8,381 nt of DNA from assembly GCA_947452875.1 (NCBI GenBank), contig CANGEZ010000075.1, positions 1 to 8,381 of the forward strand, written 5' to 3'. The notes beneath the pieces are model-generated. The model had not been told where the DNA came from and made no database searches. It saw only the letters and a list, made by a program, of their open reading frames with translations. This DNA comes from Chitinophagaceae bacterium. Lineage in GTDB: Bacteria; Bacteroidota; Bacteroidia; Chitinophagales; Chitinophagaceae. Shown in pieces: positions 1 to 8,200 of this stretch (positions within the stretch are counted from its first letter, which is position 1; every line of letters begins with the position of its first letter). The translations under genes and the position numbers were made by a program.

Positions 1-72
1 TTGGGAGAGAAAATCTCAGAAGTAATGATGAATATCAACCTGCTATCAACAGCAACTGAGCATGTCATGTAA
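1..72 (+). CDS. Possible C-terminal end of an unidentified protein (partial)
   Basis: The first plus-strand frame is open from base 1 and ends at TAA (70-72), giving 23 residues that end in STATEHVM. The stretch could be an amphipathic helix at the end of a protein that begins before the window. It is too short to assign to a family. An alternative is that the real gene lies on the other strand: a minus-strand frame starts at ATG 66-68, reads MTCSVAVDSRL and stays open to base 1, with a good Bacteroidota -7 box behind it at 97-104. I slightly prefer the plus-strand reading because the residue mix looks more protein-like, but I cannot decide between them from the sequence. Confidence 0.3.
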   Translation: MGEKISEVMMNINLLSTATEHVM

Positions 73-96
73 TTCTCAGTTTATTAATTGTCGCCG

Positions 97-104
97 CAAA
101 GCTA
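97..104 (-). promoter_or_regulatory. Possible minus-strand -7 promoter element (TAGCTTTG)
   Basis: On the minus strand this reads TAGCTTTG, an exact match to the Bacteroidota -7 consensus TAnnTTTG. No clear TTG/TTTG -33 element is present about 19 bases upstream. If used, transcription would start near base 90 and run towards base 1, which would fit the alternative minus-strand reading frame starting at 68. A single 8-base match in AT-rich DNA is weak evidence. Confidence 0.25.
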
Positions 105-213
105 CAGTTTTATTTCTGTTTCTCATAGCTTTTCTAGAAATATATAATTGTTAAGTGTTTTACGACAACCTTTTTTTCATTATTTCAATGTTTTTTTTGC
201 AGTTATTCCATCA

Positions 214-243
214 TTCGGCAATTGATATATTATGTTACCTTTA
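214..243 (+). promoter_or_regulatory. Candidate promoter for the outer-membrane barrel gene
   Basis: A near-consensus Bacteroidota -7 box, TACCTTTA (236-243), lies 18 bases downstream of TTCG (214-217), a one-mismatch version of the -33 TTTG. Transcription would begin near 249-252, leaving a leader of about 25 A/T-rich bases before the ATG at 277. Each box has one mismatch, so this is only a plausible placement. The rest of the spacer (73-213) is AT-rich with an 8-T run at 191-198; I see no gene or convincing terminator hairpin in it. Confidence 0.3.
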
Positions 244-276
244 CAATCTAATCTTTTACCTTAAAAAAATATTCCC

Positions 277-861
277 ATGACAAAAAAAATAGTTCTAATC
301 ACATTATTCATTGCAAGTAGCTTCTGCGGCATGTCTCAAGATTTTCACATGGGCGTGAAATTTGGTACAGATATGCAAAAAATAAATGGTGCCAGCTTCA
401 GTGAAAAATTTGCTTTTGGTTATCATCTAGGTGGTTTTGCAGAATTAAAATTGAGTAAATCAATTACATTCCAACCTGAATTATATTATAGTGCGGTTAA
501 GCTTGATACCGGTACTTCATTTTCTACTACTTACAATTCTATTGCGTTATCTAAATTGAAATTCGGGTACTTGAATATTCCTTTATTAATGAATATTAAA
601 TCCGGGGAGAAGATGGTAATACAAGTTGGTCCGCGTTATGGAATCATTGTCGATAAAAATTTATCAGTCAAAAATAATGTGAACAGTGCTTTTAAAACTG
701 GAGACTTCTCTCTGATTGCCGGTGTTCAGTTTAATTTTTCGAAAATTAAAATCTATGGCAGGTATCAGATAGGATTAAGTAATATTAATGATATTACTGA
801 GAGTTCGGAAAAATGGAAATCTCAGGTTATACATTTGGGAATAGGATTGAGAATATTTTAA
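277..861 (+). CDS. PorT-like outer-membrane beta-barrel protein
   Basis: This 194-residue protein is predicted to be a small outer-membrane beta barrel of the PorT-like type (OMP_b-brl_2) that is abundant in Bacteroidota. Residues 1-20 form a signal peptide: Lys3-Lys4, a hydrophobic core, then GMS before Gln21, a common cleavage context in this phylum. The mature part of about 174 residues alternates polar and hydrophobic/aromatic residues in strand-length blocks, for example FGYHLGGFAELKL and ITFQPELYYSAV, enough for roughly eight strands. It ends GIGLRIF; a C-terminal strand ending in Phe is the usual signal for the BAM insertion machinery. There is no Shine-Dalgarno sequence; the leader is A-rich (TTAAAAAAATATTCCC). 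The ligand is unknown, and such barrels may be structural, transport or adhesion proteins. The stop codon directly abuts that of the convergent tsaC-like gene. Confidence 0.85.
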   Translation: MTKKIVLITLFIASSFCGMSQDFHMGVKFGTDMQKINGASFSEKFAFGYHLGGFAELKLSKSITFQPELYYSAVKLDTGTSFSTTYNSIALSKLKFGYLNIPLLMNIKSGEKMVIQVGPRYGIIVDKNLSVKNNVNSAFKTGDFSLIAGVQFNFSKIKIYGRYQIGLSNINDITESSEKWKSQVIHLGIGLRIF

Positions 862-1431
862 TCAAGGACGCATTACTTCATAAGTTCCATCTTCATTCAT
901 TTTAATAACAGTGCTCGGTATTCCGGGCACTTGTTCTTCCTGCCTGTGTTGTACTATATAATCAACCCCATCTTTAATTAAAATATCTATATCAGTAAAC
1001 ATAGCCGGAGCAGGATAACCAGAAACATTAGACGAAGTGGATACAATAGGTTTTCCAAAAGCTTTGATGAGTTCCTGGCAGAAATCATCTTTCACAATTC
1101 TTATGCCAATAGAGCCGTCGGAATTGATTAGGTTAGGAGCAAGGTGAATTGCGTTTTGATAAATTACTGTTGTAGGCTTATGAATGCCTTTGATATAATC
1201 ATAAATTTTCAATTCATGAGCGTTGGTATAATTTAAAATATCTTTTTCTTCAGCAACAAGAATAATCATGCTTTTACTTTCATTTCTGTTCTTGAGTCTA
1301 TAGATTTTTGAAACAGCTTCTTCATTCGTTGGATCGCAGCCAATACCCCAAACTGTATCTGTTGGATAAAGTATTAATCCGCCTGATGATAATACGTTAA
1401 TGCAATTTTCAATATCGAATTTGTACATCAT
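862..1431 (-). CDS. tsaC: L-threonylcarbamoyladenylate synthase (TsaC/Sua5/YrdC family)
   Basis: The enzyme makes threonylcarbamoyl-AMP from threonine, bicarbonate and ATP. This is the first step of the t6A37 modification of tRNAs reading ANN codons, and the TsaB/D/E complex then transfers the group to tRNA in the cytoplasm. The 189-residue protein is a stand-alone YrdC domain, close to TsaC in length and lacking the extra C-terminal domain of Sua5. Visible motifs are YPTDTVWG (22-29), KNR (47-49) with Lys53 of the nucleotide/substrate-binding KxR...K signature, GIRIVKD (109-115), and STSSN (131-135), the S/T-x-x-N signature. The first ATG (1429-1431) overlaps the TGA of the upstream glycosyltransferase as ATGA, indicating translational coupling. 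A second in-frame ATG follows immediately, so the start could be one codon later. TsaC-type enzymes are housekeeping; the pairing with a glycosyltransferase is probably a neighbourhood effect rather than a shared pathway. Confidence 0.92.
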   Translation of the reverse strand: MMYKFDIENCINVLSSGGLILYPTDTVWGIGCDPTNEEAVSKIYRLKNRNESKSMIILVAEEKDILNYTNAHELKIYDYIKGIHKPTTVIYQNAIHLAPNLINSDGSIGIRIVKDDFCQELIKAFGKPIVSTSSNVSGYPAPAMFTDIDILIKDGVDYIVQHRQEEQVPGIPSTVIKMNEDGTYEVMRP

Positions 1432-2573
1432 ACTATTTTTTTATAGACATCCATAACACTTGCAGCGCATTTCTCGGGAGTAAATTTGTCGGCTTGCAAC
1501 AAGCCATCACTCTTCATCTTTTCTGTAAAATCTTTATCATTGATGATTTTCTTAATGCCTTCTGCAATCTCTGCAGGATTTTCTGGGTTCACATAATAGG
1601 CTGCATTTCCGCCCACTTCTGGTAGGCTAGAAATATTAGATGTGATTACAGGCGTTTTACTGAAAAGTGCTTCTAAGACAGGAATGCCAAAGCCTTCGAA
1701 AACTGATGGATAAATAAATAATTTCGCACTTTGATAAATAGCTGGAAAGCAAGATCCAGAAATGTATTCTTCTGATTGATTTTCATTTTCTGATAAAAAT
1801 ATCAACCTATCTGAAATCTCATTTTCCTTTGCAAGTGCCTTAACCTTCTCTTTATATTTTTTTCCTCTTCCAATAACTACAAGGGATAAACGAATTTCAT
1901 TTTTTATCAACGTCATTGCTTTGCATATTCCCAATAGATTCTTTCTCTCGATGATTGAACCTACATAAAGCATAAATTCATCAGGTAAATTCAGCATCTT
2001 TTTCACACGCAACTTTTCTGCTTCTGAAACAGTTAATTGATAAGAGCGGTCGCAGCTGATATGACAAACAGTTATCTTTTTACTATCTGTACCAAAATAA
2101 TGAATGATATCATCTTTGGTTTGTTGACTTATGGTAATAATATGATCTGCATGTTTGCAGGCATACTTGAATTTGGCAGAATAAATTTTTATGTCTATTG
2201 GATTGTATTGCTCAGGATATCTTAGAAAAATCAAATCATGAATGGTGACCACAGTTTTAATGCCTACTTTTTTCAAACCCATTGGAATCTCATGACTTAA
2301 TCCATGAAAGAGGTCAATATTCTTTTTAATGATATCATTTTTGATCCAAAAGGTTCTCCAGATGAAATTGAATATTTGGTGTAGTTTTTTTTGTGGCTGA
2401 ACCTCATGAATATTGGCTCCATGTAAAGAATATCTTTTTGAAGGCTTTGGATTGAATAAAAAATATTGATGCTCTGGGTATAGCGCGCTTAAATCTGTAA
2501 CGAGTGTTCGACTATAATTGCCCAAACCCGTTCCATTATGATAAGCTCTTTTGGCATCAAATCCAATATTCAT
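1428..2573 (-). CDS. GT4-family glycosyltransferase (glycosyltransferase family 1 protein)
   Basis: A retaining GT-B glycosyltransferase that moves a sugar from an activated nucleotide donor to an unknown acceptor, probably an envelope polysaccharide or lipid-linked glycan. From the ATG at 2573 it has 381 residues. The N-terminal domain has the glycine loop GTGLGNY (14-20), HGLSHEIP (90-97) and TIHDLIFLRYPEQY (110-123). The linker and C-terminal domain begin near YVGSIIERKNL (203-213), whose Arg/Lys are typical donor-phosphate ligands. The EX7E motif is in FEGFGIPVLEA, with Glu293 and Glu301. No membrane segment or signal peptide is seen, so it is probably cytoplasmic or peripheral. A TTG at 2592-2594 would add seven residues, but it lies inside a perfect -7 promoter match, and family members commonly start MxIGFDAKRA, so I chose 2573. 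It is the first gene of a minus-strand pair and overlaps the tsaC start by four bases. Donor and acceptor cannot be read from the sequence. Confidence 0.9.
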   Translation of the reverse strand: MNIGFDAKRAYHNGTGLGNYSRTLVTDLSALYPEHQYFLFNPKPSKRYSLHGANIHEVQPQKKLHQIFNFIWRTFWIKNDIIKKNIDLFHGLSHEIPMGLKKVGIKTVVTIHDLIFLRYPEQYNPIDIKIYSAKFKYACKHADHIITISQQTKDDIIHYFGTDSKKITVCHISCDRSYQLTVSEAEKLRVKKMLNLPDEFMLYVGSIIERKNLLGICKAMTLIKNEIRLSLVVIGRGKKYKEKVKALAKENEISDRLIFLSENENQSEEYISGSCFPAIYQSAKLFIYPSVFEGFGIPVLEALFSKTPVITSNISSLPEVGGNAAYYVNPENPAEIAEGIKKIINDKDFTEKMKSDGLLQADKFTPEKCAASVMDVYKKIV

Positions 2574-2591
2574 GTTGATGATTTTCAGTTG

Positions 2592-2616
2592 CAAAAATAG
2601 TGTTATTTACAAACAA
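2592..2616 (-). promoter_or_regulatory. Candidate promoter for the glycosyltransferase-tsaC pair
   Basis: On the minus strand TATTTTTG (2599 to 2592) matches the Bacteroidota -7 consensus TAnnTTTG exactly. The nearest TTG upstream (2616 to 2614) is 14 bases away, shorter than the usual 19 or so, so the -33 element is poor. A start near 2585 would give a leader of about 12 bases before the ATG at 2573 and would exclude the upstream TTG as a start codon. Confidence 0.4.
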
Positions 2617-2630
2617 CATACCGTATGTTG
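2614..2630. repeat. Perfect 17-base palindrome in the divergent promoter region
   Basis: The sequence CAACATACCGTATGTTG has two 8-base arms that are exact reverse complements around a single central C (2622). It lies between the divergent glycosyltransferase and dapD genes. Its right arm ends in the TTG (2628-2630) that could serve as the -33 element for dapD, and its left arm contains the TTG that would face the glycosyltransferase promoter. A dimeric regulator binding here could touch both promoters. The palindrome itself is directly visible; a regulatory role is inference. With a one-base loop it would not form a good RNA hairpin, and no T-run follows it. Confidence 0.5.
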
Positions 2631-2660
2631 GGTGCTCATCACAACAATTATTTATATTCG
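2628..2660 (+). promoter_or_regulatory. Candidate dapD promoter
   Basis: TTG (2628-2630) is followed after 22 bases by TATATTCG (2653-2660), one mismatch from TAnnTTTG. The spacer is slightly longer than the usual 19. Transcription would begin near 2667, leaving a short A-rich leader (AAAATTAAATT) before the ATG at 2677. The -33 TTG is the outer end of the palindrome at 2614-2630. Confidence 0.35.
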
Positions 2661-2676
2661 TGCTCAAAATTAAATT

Positions 2677-3483
2677 ATGCAACAATTAATAGCAGCAACT
2701 TGGGCTAACAGGGAATTATTACAACAATCAATATATGCAGATGCAGTAAGAGCAGTTATAGAAGAAGTAGATAAAGGAAGATTGAGAACTGCGGAACCTG
2801 ATGGAGATAATTGGAAAGTAAACGAGTGGGTAAAACAAGCCATCCTTATGTACTTTGCCATTCAGCCTATGGAAACGCATCACTTGCCGCCTTTTGAATT
2901 TTATGACAAAATGAAATTGAAATCCAATTACAAAGAATTGGGTGTTCGTGCCGTGCCACATGCTGTTGCACGTTATGGTGCGTTCCTTGCTAAAAATGTA
3001 GTTTTAATGCCATCTTATGTGAACATTGGCGCTTACGTTGATGAAGGTACAATGGTGGATACATGGGCAACTGTGGGTAGCTGTGCTCAAATCGGAAAGC
3101 ATGTCCATCTGAGTGGCGGCGTTGGTATTGGTGGTGTTCTCGAACCTTTACAAGCAAGTCCTGTGATTATTGAAGATGGTTGTTTTATTGGCAGCAGATG
3201 TATCGTAGTAGAAGGCGTGAGAGTTGGTAAGGAAGCGGTATTGGGAGCAAATGTGGTATTAACTCAATCTACAAAAATTATTGACGTGAGCGGAGAACAG
3301 CCAATTGAAATGAAAGGCTTTGTTCCAGAAAGAAGTGTCGTGATACCTGGAAGTTATTCTAAAAAATTTCCTGCAGGAGAATACAATGTAAGTTGCGCTT
3401 TGATTATAGGCAAAAGAAAACTTAGCACAGATTTGAAAACAAGTTTGAACGATGCGCTAAGAGATTTCAATGTAGCTGTTTAA
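2677..3483 (+). CDS. dapD: 2,3,4,5-tetrahydropyridine-2,6-dicarboxylate N-succinyltransferase
   Basis: DapD transfers succinyl from succinyl-CoA to tetrahydrodipicolinate, committing carbon to the succinylase branch of meso-diaminopimelate and lysine synthesis in the cytoplasm. The 268-residue length fits the family (about 270-275). The N-terminal helical domain includes WKVNEWVKQAI (46-56) and FEFYDKM (73-79). The central left-handed beta helix, built from hexapeptide repeats, covers roughly residues 103-195 and contains the highly conserved MVDTWATVGSCAQIG (126-140), LSGGVGIGGVLEP (145-157) and VVEGVRVG (177-184) active-site region. The C-terminal part has VIPGSYSKKFPAG (222-234). The enzyme is expected to act as a trimer, with active sites between subunits. 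The ATG at 2677 gives the usual MQxLI start. It is the first gene of a plus-strand run, with only 15 bases before the next gene. The neighbouring genes are not DAP-pathway enzymes. Confidence 0.96.
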   Translation: MQQLIAATWANRELLQQSIYADAVRAVIEEVDKGRLRTAEPDGDNWKVNEWVKQAILMYFAIQPMETHHLPPFEFYDKMKLKSNYKELGVRAVPHAVARYGAFLAKNVVLMPSYVNIGAYVDEGTMVDTWATVGSCAQIGKHVHLSGGVGIGGVLEPLQASPVIIEDGCFIGSRCIVVEGVRVGKEAVLGANVVLTQSTKIIDVSGEQPIEMKGFVPERSVVIPGSYSKKFPAGEYNVSCALIIGKRKLSTDLKTSLNDALRDFNVAV

Positions 3484-3498
3484 TGAACTAATACATTT

Positions 3499-5196
3499 AT
3501 GAATTTGAAAATAAATATTACATTGGTTTATAAAAACATAACAACTTTTATATTGCTTTTTTTTGTTTTTACAAATTCACTTTTTGCACAATCAACAGTT
3601 TCAATCGAAGTTCATTTGCCGGCATTGAAATCGTTAACAGAATGGAATGGGTACACCACTAAAATTATATTCAATACTTCAAAAACTTTAAGCAAAATTT
3701 CTGATCCTTCAATTTTAGAAAAAGAAATATATGGCTTAAATGAAGATTTCAATAATCTCAAATTAAATCACATTTTAATTGAAACCCAATCTAATCTCAG
3801 GAATTTTTACAACCTCAGAAATCAATTTGGATTACTGATTGAGCAGGCAAATCGATTTGATAAAAAATTAAAGAAGACAGATGGTATTCTTATTCATCAA
3901 CGACAACTGATTGATGCATTGTCAAATCATTCGTTAGTCAATACCGTTTTAAATGATACTATTGCAAGTTTTGAAAATGCTGCTCAATTCAAAAAACTTT
4001 TATTGAGTTTGGATAGTTTGAAAAACAAAATTGTGCTTTTACAAAAGGCATATGCCCTTAATATTTCCTTTTGTACTTACATTATTTTAAGTGCAAATGA
4101 AGAAGATATAATGATCAATCGAGAGATGGATAATATCACCAAAAATCTCTTGCATCCGGAAGAACTTTCATTTCTGCATCTTGCTGAAAATAATTATCCT
4201 TCATTTTGGCCAACTTTTAAAGCAACATGTCGACAAAAAGTAGATTTATTGTTAAGCTACTCCAAAGCTTCTTTATGGGATTTGATTTTCTTAAGAGTCG
4301 TCGTGTTGATTTTTGCTTTTCTTCCTTTGTGGTATGTGAAAAAAATATACCGAAAAAATGAGGGCACTATTTACACCCAGCATTTTCGATATGTTCACAA
4401 TCATACTGCATTAATGGCACCTACCATCATGCTTGTACTTGCACCTTTGCTGTTTCATTATCCTCCGATGTTATTGTTGGATATGCTTTTTATGACCATT
4501 GCTTTTTCAGTAATGACAATTGTTTCAAAAGAAAATAAATCATTAAAAAAATCACATGTTTTTGGATTGTTGATTTTTTATGTGTTTTTGAAAGTTGATA
4601 ATTTAATCATTACAGTTACCTTGGTTGACCGGATTATATTCTCATTATCGATTTTGACCTTGCCTATATTTTATAAACTTTTGAAATGGGTAAGGCAACA
4701 TGTCGAAAATCATCGTTCGTTGTTAATTGCAGTGTTATATTCATTAATGATATTGATTTCTTTGGGTTGGCTTTTTAATCTAAACGGGAATTTTATTTTA
4801 TCTAAAAATATTACACTTGCAGCCTTTGAAGGATTGTTTTTCATGCTTATGCTTCATTTTGCTATTAATGGCATAGGCGATTATATTTTAATGACAGGCG
4901 ATTATTTTTACAGAAAGAAAATTAATTTCAAACTAGAATTGCTTGCATTCCATTTTCGAATCAGGCGATATTTGATATTTGCAGCAATATTGTATTGGGT
5001 GATTGCTTTCTTGATTAATTTGAACTTGTTTCATTTTATAGCCAATCCAGTTCTTGAATATATAAGAATGCCAAGAACAATTGATAACGTTACATTCTCT
5101 TTCGGAAATCTTTTGATCTTTATTATTTTATCATTAATTATATACTCAATTTATGAATTGATAAAAAAGAGAAGGACAAATCAAAAGTATAATTAA
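3499..5196 (+). CDS. Multi-pass membrane protein resembling the N-terminal half of MscS-type channels, lacking the pore domain
   Basis: This 565-residue protein has a signal peptide (cleavage likely at LFA-Gln31), a predicted periplasmic, mainly helical region at about 32-255 with coiled-coil-like stretches (80-125 and 160-185), then about nine membrane helices near 261-281, 302-319, 322-343, 352-369, 372-395, 407-427, 440-458, 490-510 and 535-554. The order of parts and segments such as HRSLLIAVLYSLMILIS (405-421) and PRTIDNVTFSFGNLLIFIIL (525-544) resemble the region before the channel in large Bacteroidota mechanosensitive-channel proteins, which I recognise by memory rather than by search. 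In those, a pore helix and cytoplasmic beta domain follow. Here the protein ends KKRRTNQKYN about ten residues after the last helix. It may be a truncated pseudogene, a channel-modulating partner, or an unrelated family of similar topology. It lies 15 bases after dapD and 36 bases before the next gene, so cotranscription is likely. Confidence 0.6.
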   Translation: MNLKINITLVYKNITTFILLFFVFTNSLFAQSTVSIEVHLPALKSLTEWNGYTTKIIFNTSKTLSKISDPSILEKEIYGLNEDFNNLKLNHILIETQSNLRNFYNLRNQFGLLIEQANRFDKKLKKTDGILIHQRQLIDALSNHSLVNTVLNDTIASFENAAQFKKLLLSLDSLKNKIVLLQKAYALNISFCTYIILSANEEDIMINREMDNITKNLLHPEELSFLHLAENNYPSFWPTFKATCRQKVDLLLSYSKASLWDLIFLRVVVLIFAFLPLWYVKKIYRKNEGTIYTQHFRYVHNHTALMAPTIMLVLAPLLFHYPPMLLLDMLFMTIAFSVMTIVSKENKSLKKSHVFGLLIFYVFLKVDNLIITVTLVDRIIFSLSILTLPIFYKLLKWVRQHVENHRSLLIAVLYSLMILISLGWLFNLNGNFILSKNITLAAFEGLFFMLMLHFAINGIGDYILMTGDYFYRKKINFKLELLAFHFRIRRYLIFAAILYWVIAFLINLNLFHFIANPVLEYIRMPRTIDNVTFSFGNLLIFIILSLIIYSIYELIKKRRTNQKYN

Positions 5197-5226
5197 TTGT
5201 CTTTCTAATTAGCTTAAATAGCTTTA
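5197..5226 (+). promoter_or_regulatory. Possible internal promoter before the AsmA-like gene
   Basis: TTG (5197-5199) is separated by exactly 19 bases from TAGCTTTA (5219-5226), one mismatch from the Bacteroidota -7 box. The spacing is ideal. The predicted start, about 5232-5233, would fall on the GTG start codon of the next gene, implying a leaderless message or use of the later ATG at 5278. In such AT-rich DNA the match may be chance. Confidence 0.25.
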
Positions 5227-5232
5227 CAAAAA

Positions 5233-8200
5233 GTGGTAAAAAAAATAATAAAAATATTTGTTGTTGGATTACTGTCAATGCTGGCATTGCTGATAATTTC
5301 TTATTTGGTTTTTATATTCAATGCTGAGAAAATTGTAAAGGAAATTGTTACACACTATACCAAAGGGACGATGAAGATTGAAATGAAGAAACTCCGATTC
5401 AATCCTCGTGAATTAAGAATCACCATCGTTGATGCACATATAACCACATTAGATACTGTTCATCAGAACTCAACATATAATATCACAGTGGATACAATGT
5501 TGTTAGAACTTGCTTCTGTAAGACCTTTATTGTTAGACAGGAAATTATACATTGATTCTATTACTTTCAAAAGACCTTCTATTTCAGTTATACAATGGAG
5601 AGAAGAAAAAAAAGAAAAGTTTTCATTGCCCCAGCAAATGGGAAAAGTATACAACTCTTTAAATCATACATTGGATAAATTGAGCATTAAATATTGTTTG
5701 CTTGACTCTGGTGCTTTCTCAATCGAAGATAAAGTTCACCCTGAACGAAAAAAGGTTACAGTTACAGATTTTTATTTTTTAATTGATAATTTACATAAAA
5801 CAGCTAACCTTAATAAAGATGATCGTTTCTTTTTTTCAGATCGGATAAAGTTCTATTCTTCTCATCAAAAAATAACACTAGCAAGCGGAAATCAACAAAT
5901 CAGTTATAGTCGATTGAGAATCAATTCTAGTAAAAAAACAATTGAATTAGATAGCTGCTTTATATACAGCAAAAAAAACAACAGTGAGTTCAATTCATTC
6001 TCAGGCTATTTTGATACCCTTAAATTTACTAATGTAGATTTTAAAAAGTTGACACAGGATAATATTCTTGATGCAGATAGCGCATACTGCATTCAACCTA
6101 AGATTATTTTAAAGACCTCAATTAAGGAAAATAAAGCAGATGGAATGTTGGCTCATGCCATGAGCAGAGATTCATTTACTGTGTTGATGAAATATCTGCT
6201 TGGAAATTTCAACCTTGATTATATCGGTGTTGACAATGCAGCGATAGAGATACAAACTAAATCAGATTCGAAAATTTCCAGTTATCAAATCAAGAGAACA
6301 GACTTCTCCATGCACGATGTGTCTGTTATTGATCATCCTGATAGTGCCATTAAGGTTGGAAGTTTTGATCTGGGTATAATTGGTTATCAAGCGTATGATC
6401 CTGATAGTAGCTATCTGGTGAAATTTGATAGTATTCATTTTGTAAATGAAAAAATATTTCTTTCGAACTTTAAAATTTCACCTGCAAAAAAAATACAAAC
6501 AAATGAATTCAAAGACATCAGCATGTCTTCCTTAGCTATTAACAATATTTCTTGGATTGATTTATTGGCCAATCGAAAAATTGTAGCCAATGATATTGAG
6601 TTGATAAATCCGGAGCTTGATTTGCATCTCAAGTCAAAAAAAGACAATGGTAATGACAAAAAGAAATTGAATGTTTTGGTTGCATTTCAGAAAATTACAG
6701 ATTATGCAGATGTTAAAAATTTAAAAATCAGAAATGCGCAATTTCAATTGAATCAAGGTGACAAGATGGTAAGATTAACTAATTTGAATTGTACTGTTCC
6801 TGTCAATCGATTATTGAAATCGAGAACGCTTAACGATTTTCTTTCTGCTTCAATATTTGTTGATTTCGAATCCGCTAAAATTAATGTAAAGCAACATCAA
6901 TTCTTACTAAAAAAAGGGAAGTACAACGGACATGAAAGTAGTTTGCTCATTAAAGAAGCACTCGTTGCTGATGATAAAAACTTATTTCATGGTTATTTCC
7001 AAAATCTTAATATTGATAAGCCGTCAGAAATCTTACCTGATCATTTTGATTTTTCATCATTGAGTTGGGATAAGGCAACTTTGTCTTTTTCTGCTAATTC
7101 TTCTGCTGATAAAACCGATAAGTTAAAACCCAGGCCTTTGTTGACGGTTTCTTCAATTCAAGGAAAAAATACAGTATTTCAAATCAAAGGGAATTCATTT
7201 GTTACAAATGGTGTGTTTCCTGAGATTGAAGTATCAAAATTTGCAACAGAAACAAATGGACAGATTATTGTAAACGATATAAAATTAAAAGGCAACAAAA
7301 TCTCAATGGTTAATAAAGGTTTGAGACTCATGATTAATCAGTTGGATTTTCAAAACAATAAAAATTCAACAATCACAGGATTACATTTGAATTCAGATAT
7401 TGGAAAAAACAGAGTTGCTGTAAATATCCAAATTGTTGGCTTTGTAACAGATATAAATGAATTGATAAAAAAGCAGTTTCTTTTAAATGATATTGTCTTG
7501 CAAGAACCATCAATTACTTTTTCGAGTAATGAAGCCTATGAAGATAGAGTGGAGAATTCAGTACATCCTAAGATTCCTGAAATTAAAATTAATAGTATTG
7601 TTGTTAATAATCCTGAAATTCATGCTGTAGCATTTGATGAGAAATTTCAGCCGTATTTGAATCAAATACAATCTTCGATTCTATTAAATGATATTGTTCT
7701 TAAAGAAGATAATATCCAAGTGAATAATGGCAATATTCAACTTGCGGATATGAAATTTACGACTCCGAAATTTTCCATATCACTACCTGCTGATGAAACT
7801 ATGAATTTATCATTGAAGAATTTGGAGCTTACTTTAGGAGACAAACAAATTAAAATGAAATGGAAATTTTTAATTGACACTATATTTTCCAATACTTTGT
7901 TATTAAAGACTTCAAAAGATAGTTCGCATTCACAGGCAATAATTATTAGAAATACATCACTATCTTCAATTCAAATCAACAATAGCAATGGATTTGCCCC
8001 CTATGAATTGTTGTCATCAAGCCCCGATTTTTCTATTCAACACACATCAGTTGATATTTCAAACAATCAAAGTCGTTTTCATATTCAGAATTTGAATTTC
8101 AAAAATAAAACTAGAGATCTTAGAATAGACAGTTTTGGTTTTCGACCATTAGCAGAGAAGTTTGATTTCGTAAAAATGAATGATTATCAAAAAGATTATC

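Noticed and set aside
131..140. Palindrome TTTCTAGAAA in the spacer
   Set aside because: A 10-base A/T-rich palindrome is easily found by chance and is not placed against a clear promoter.
88..168. Inverted repeat TTGTCG (88-93) and CGACAA (163-168) flanking the spacer
   Set aside because: The six-base arms are separated by nearly 70 bases, with no terminator or mobile-element context.
316..339. Lipoprotein signal at Cys17 of the barrel protein
   Set aside because: The residues before Cys17 are Ser-Ser-Phe; Phe directly before the Cys does not fit a lipobox, while GMS before Gln21 fits ordinary signal-peptide cleavage.
2037..2225. Short plus-strand open frame inside the glycosyltransferase gene
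   Set aside because: It is antisense to conserved glycosyltransferase sequence and has no family features.
2574..2594. Seven-residue N-terminal extension of the glycosyltransferase from TTG at 2592-2594
   Set aside because: The TTG lies inside the perfect -7 match at 2592-2599, and the ATG at 2573 gives the familiar MNIGFDAKRA start.
2670..2961. Two short minus-strand open frames opposite dapD
   Set aside because: They lie wholly against the well-supported dapD coding region and have no recognisable protein features.
5238..5245. Run of eight A right after the GTG start, possible slippage-based phase variation
   Set aside because: A-runs of seven or eight are common in this AT-rich window and encode the expected Lys residues of a signal anchor; nothing else points to phase variation.
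5463..6659. Short minus-strand open frames at 5463-5654 and 6435-6659
   Set aside because: Both are opposite the long, uninterrupted AsmA-like frame and look like by-products of AT-rich coding sequence.
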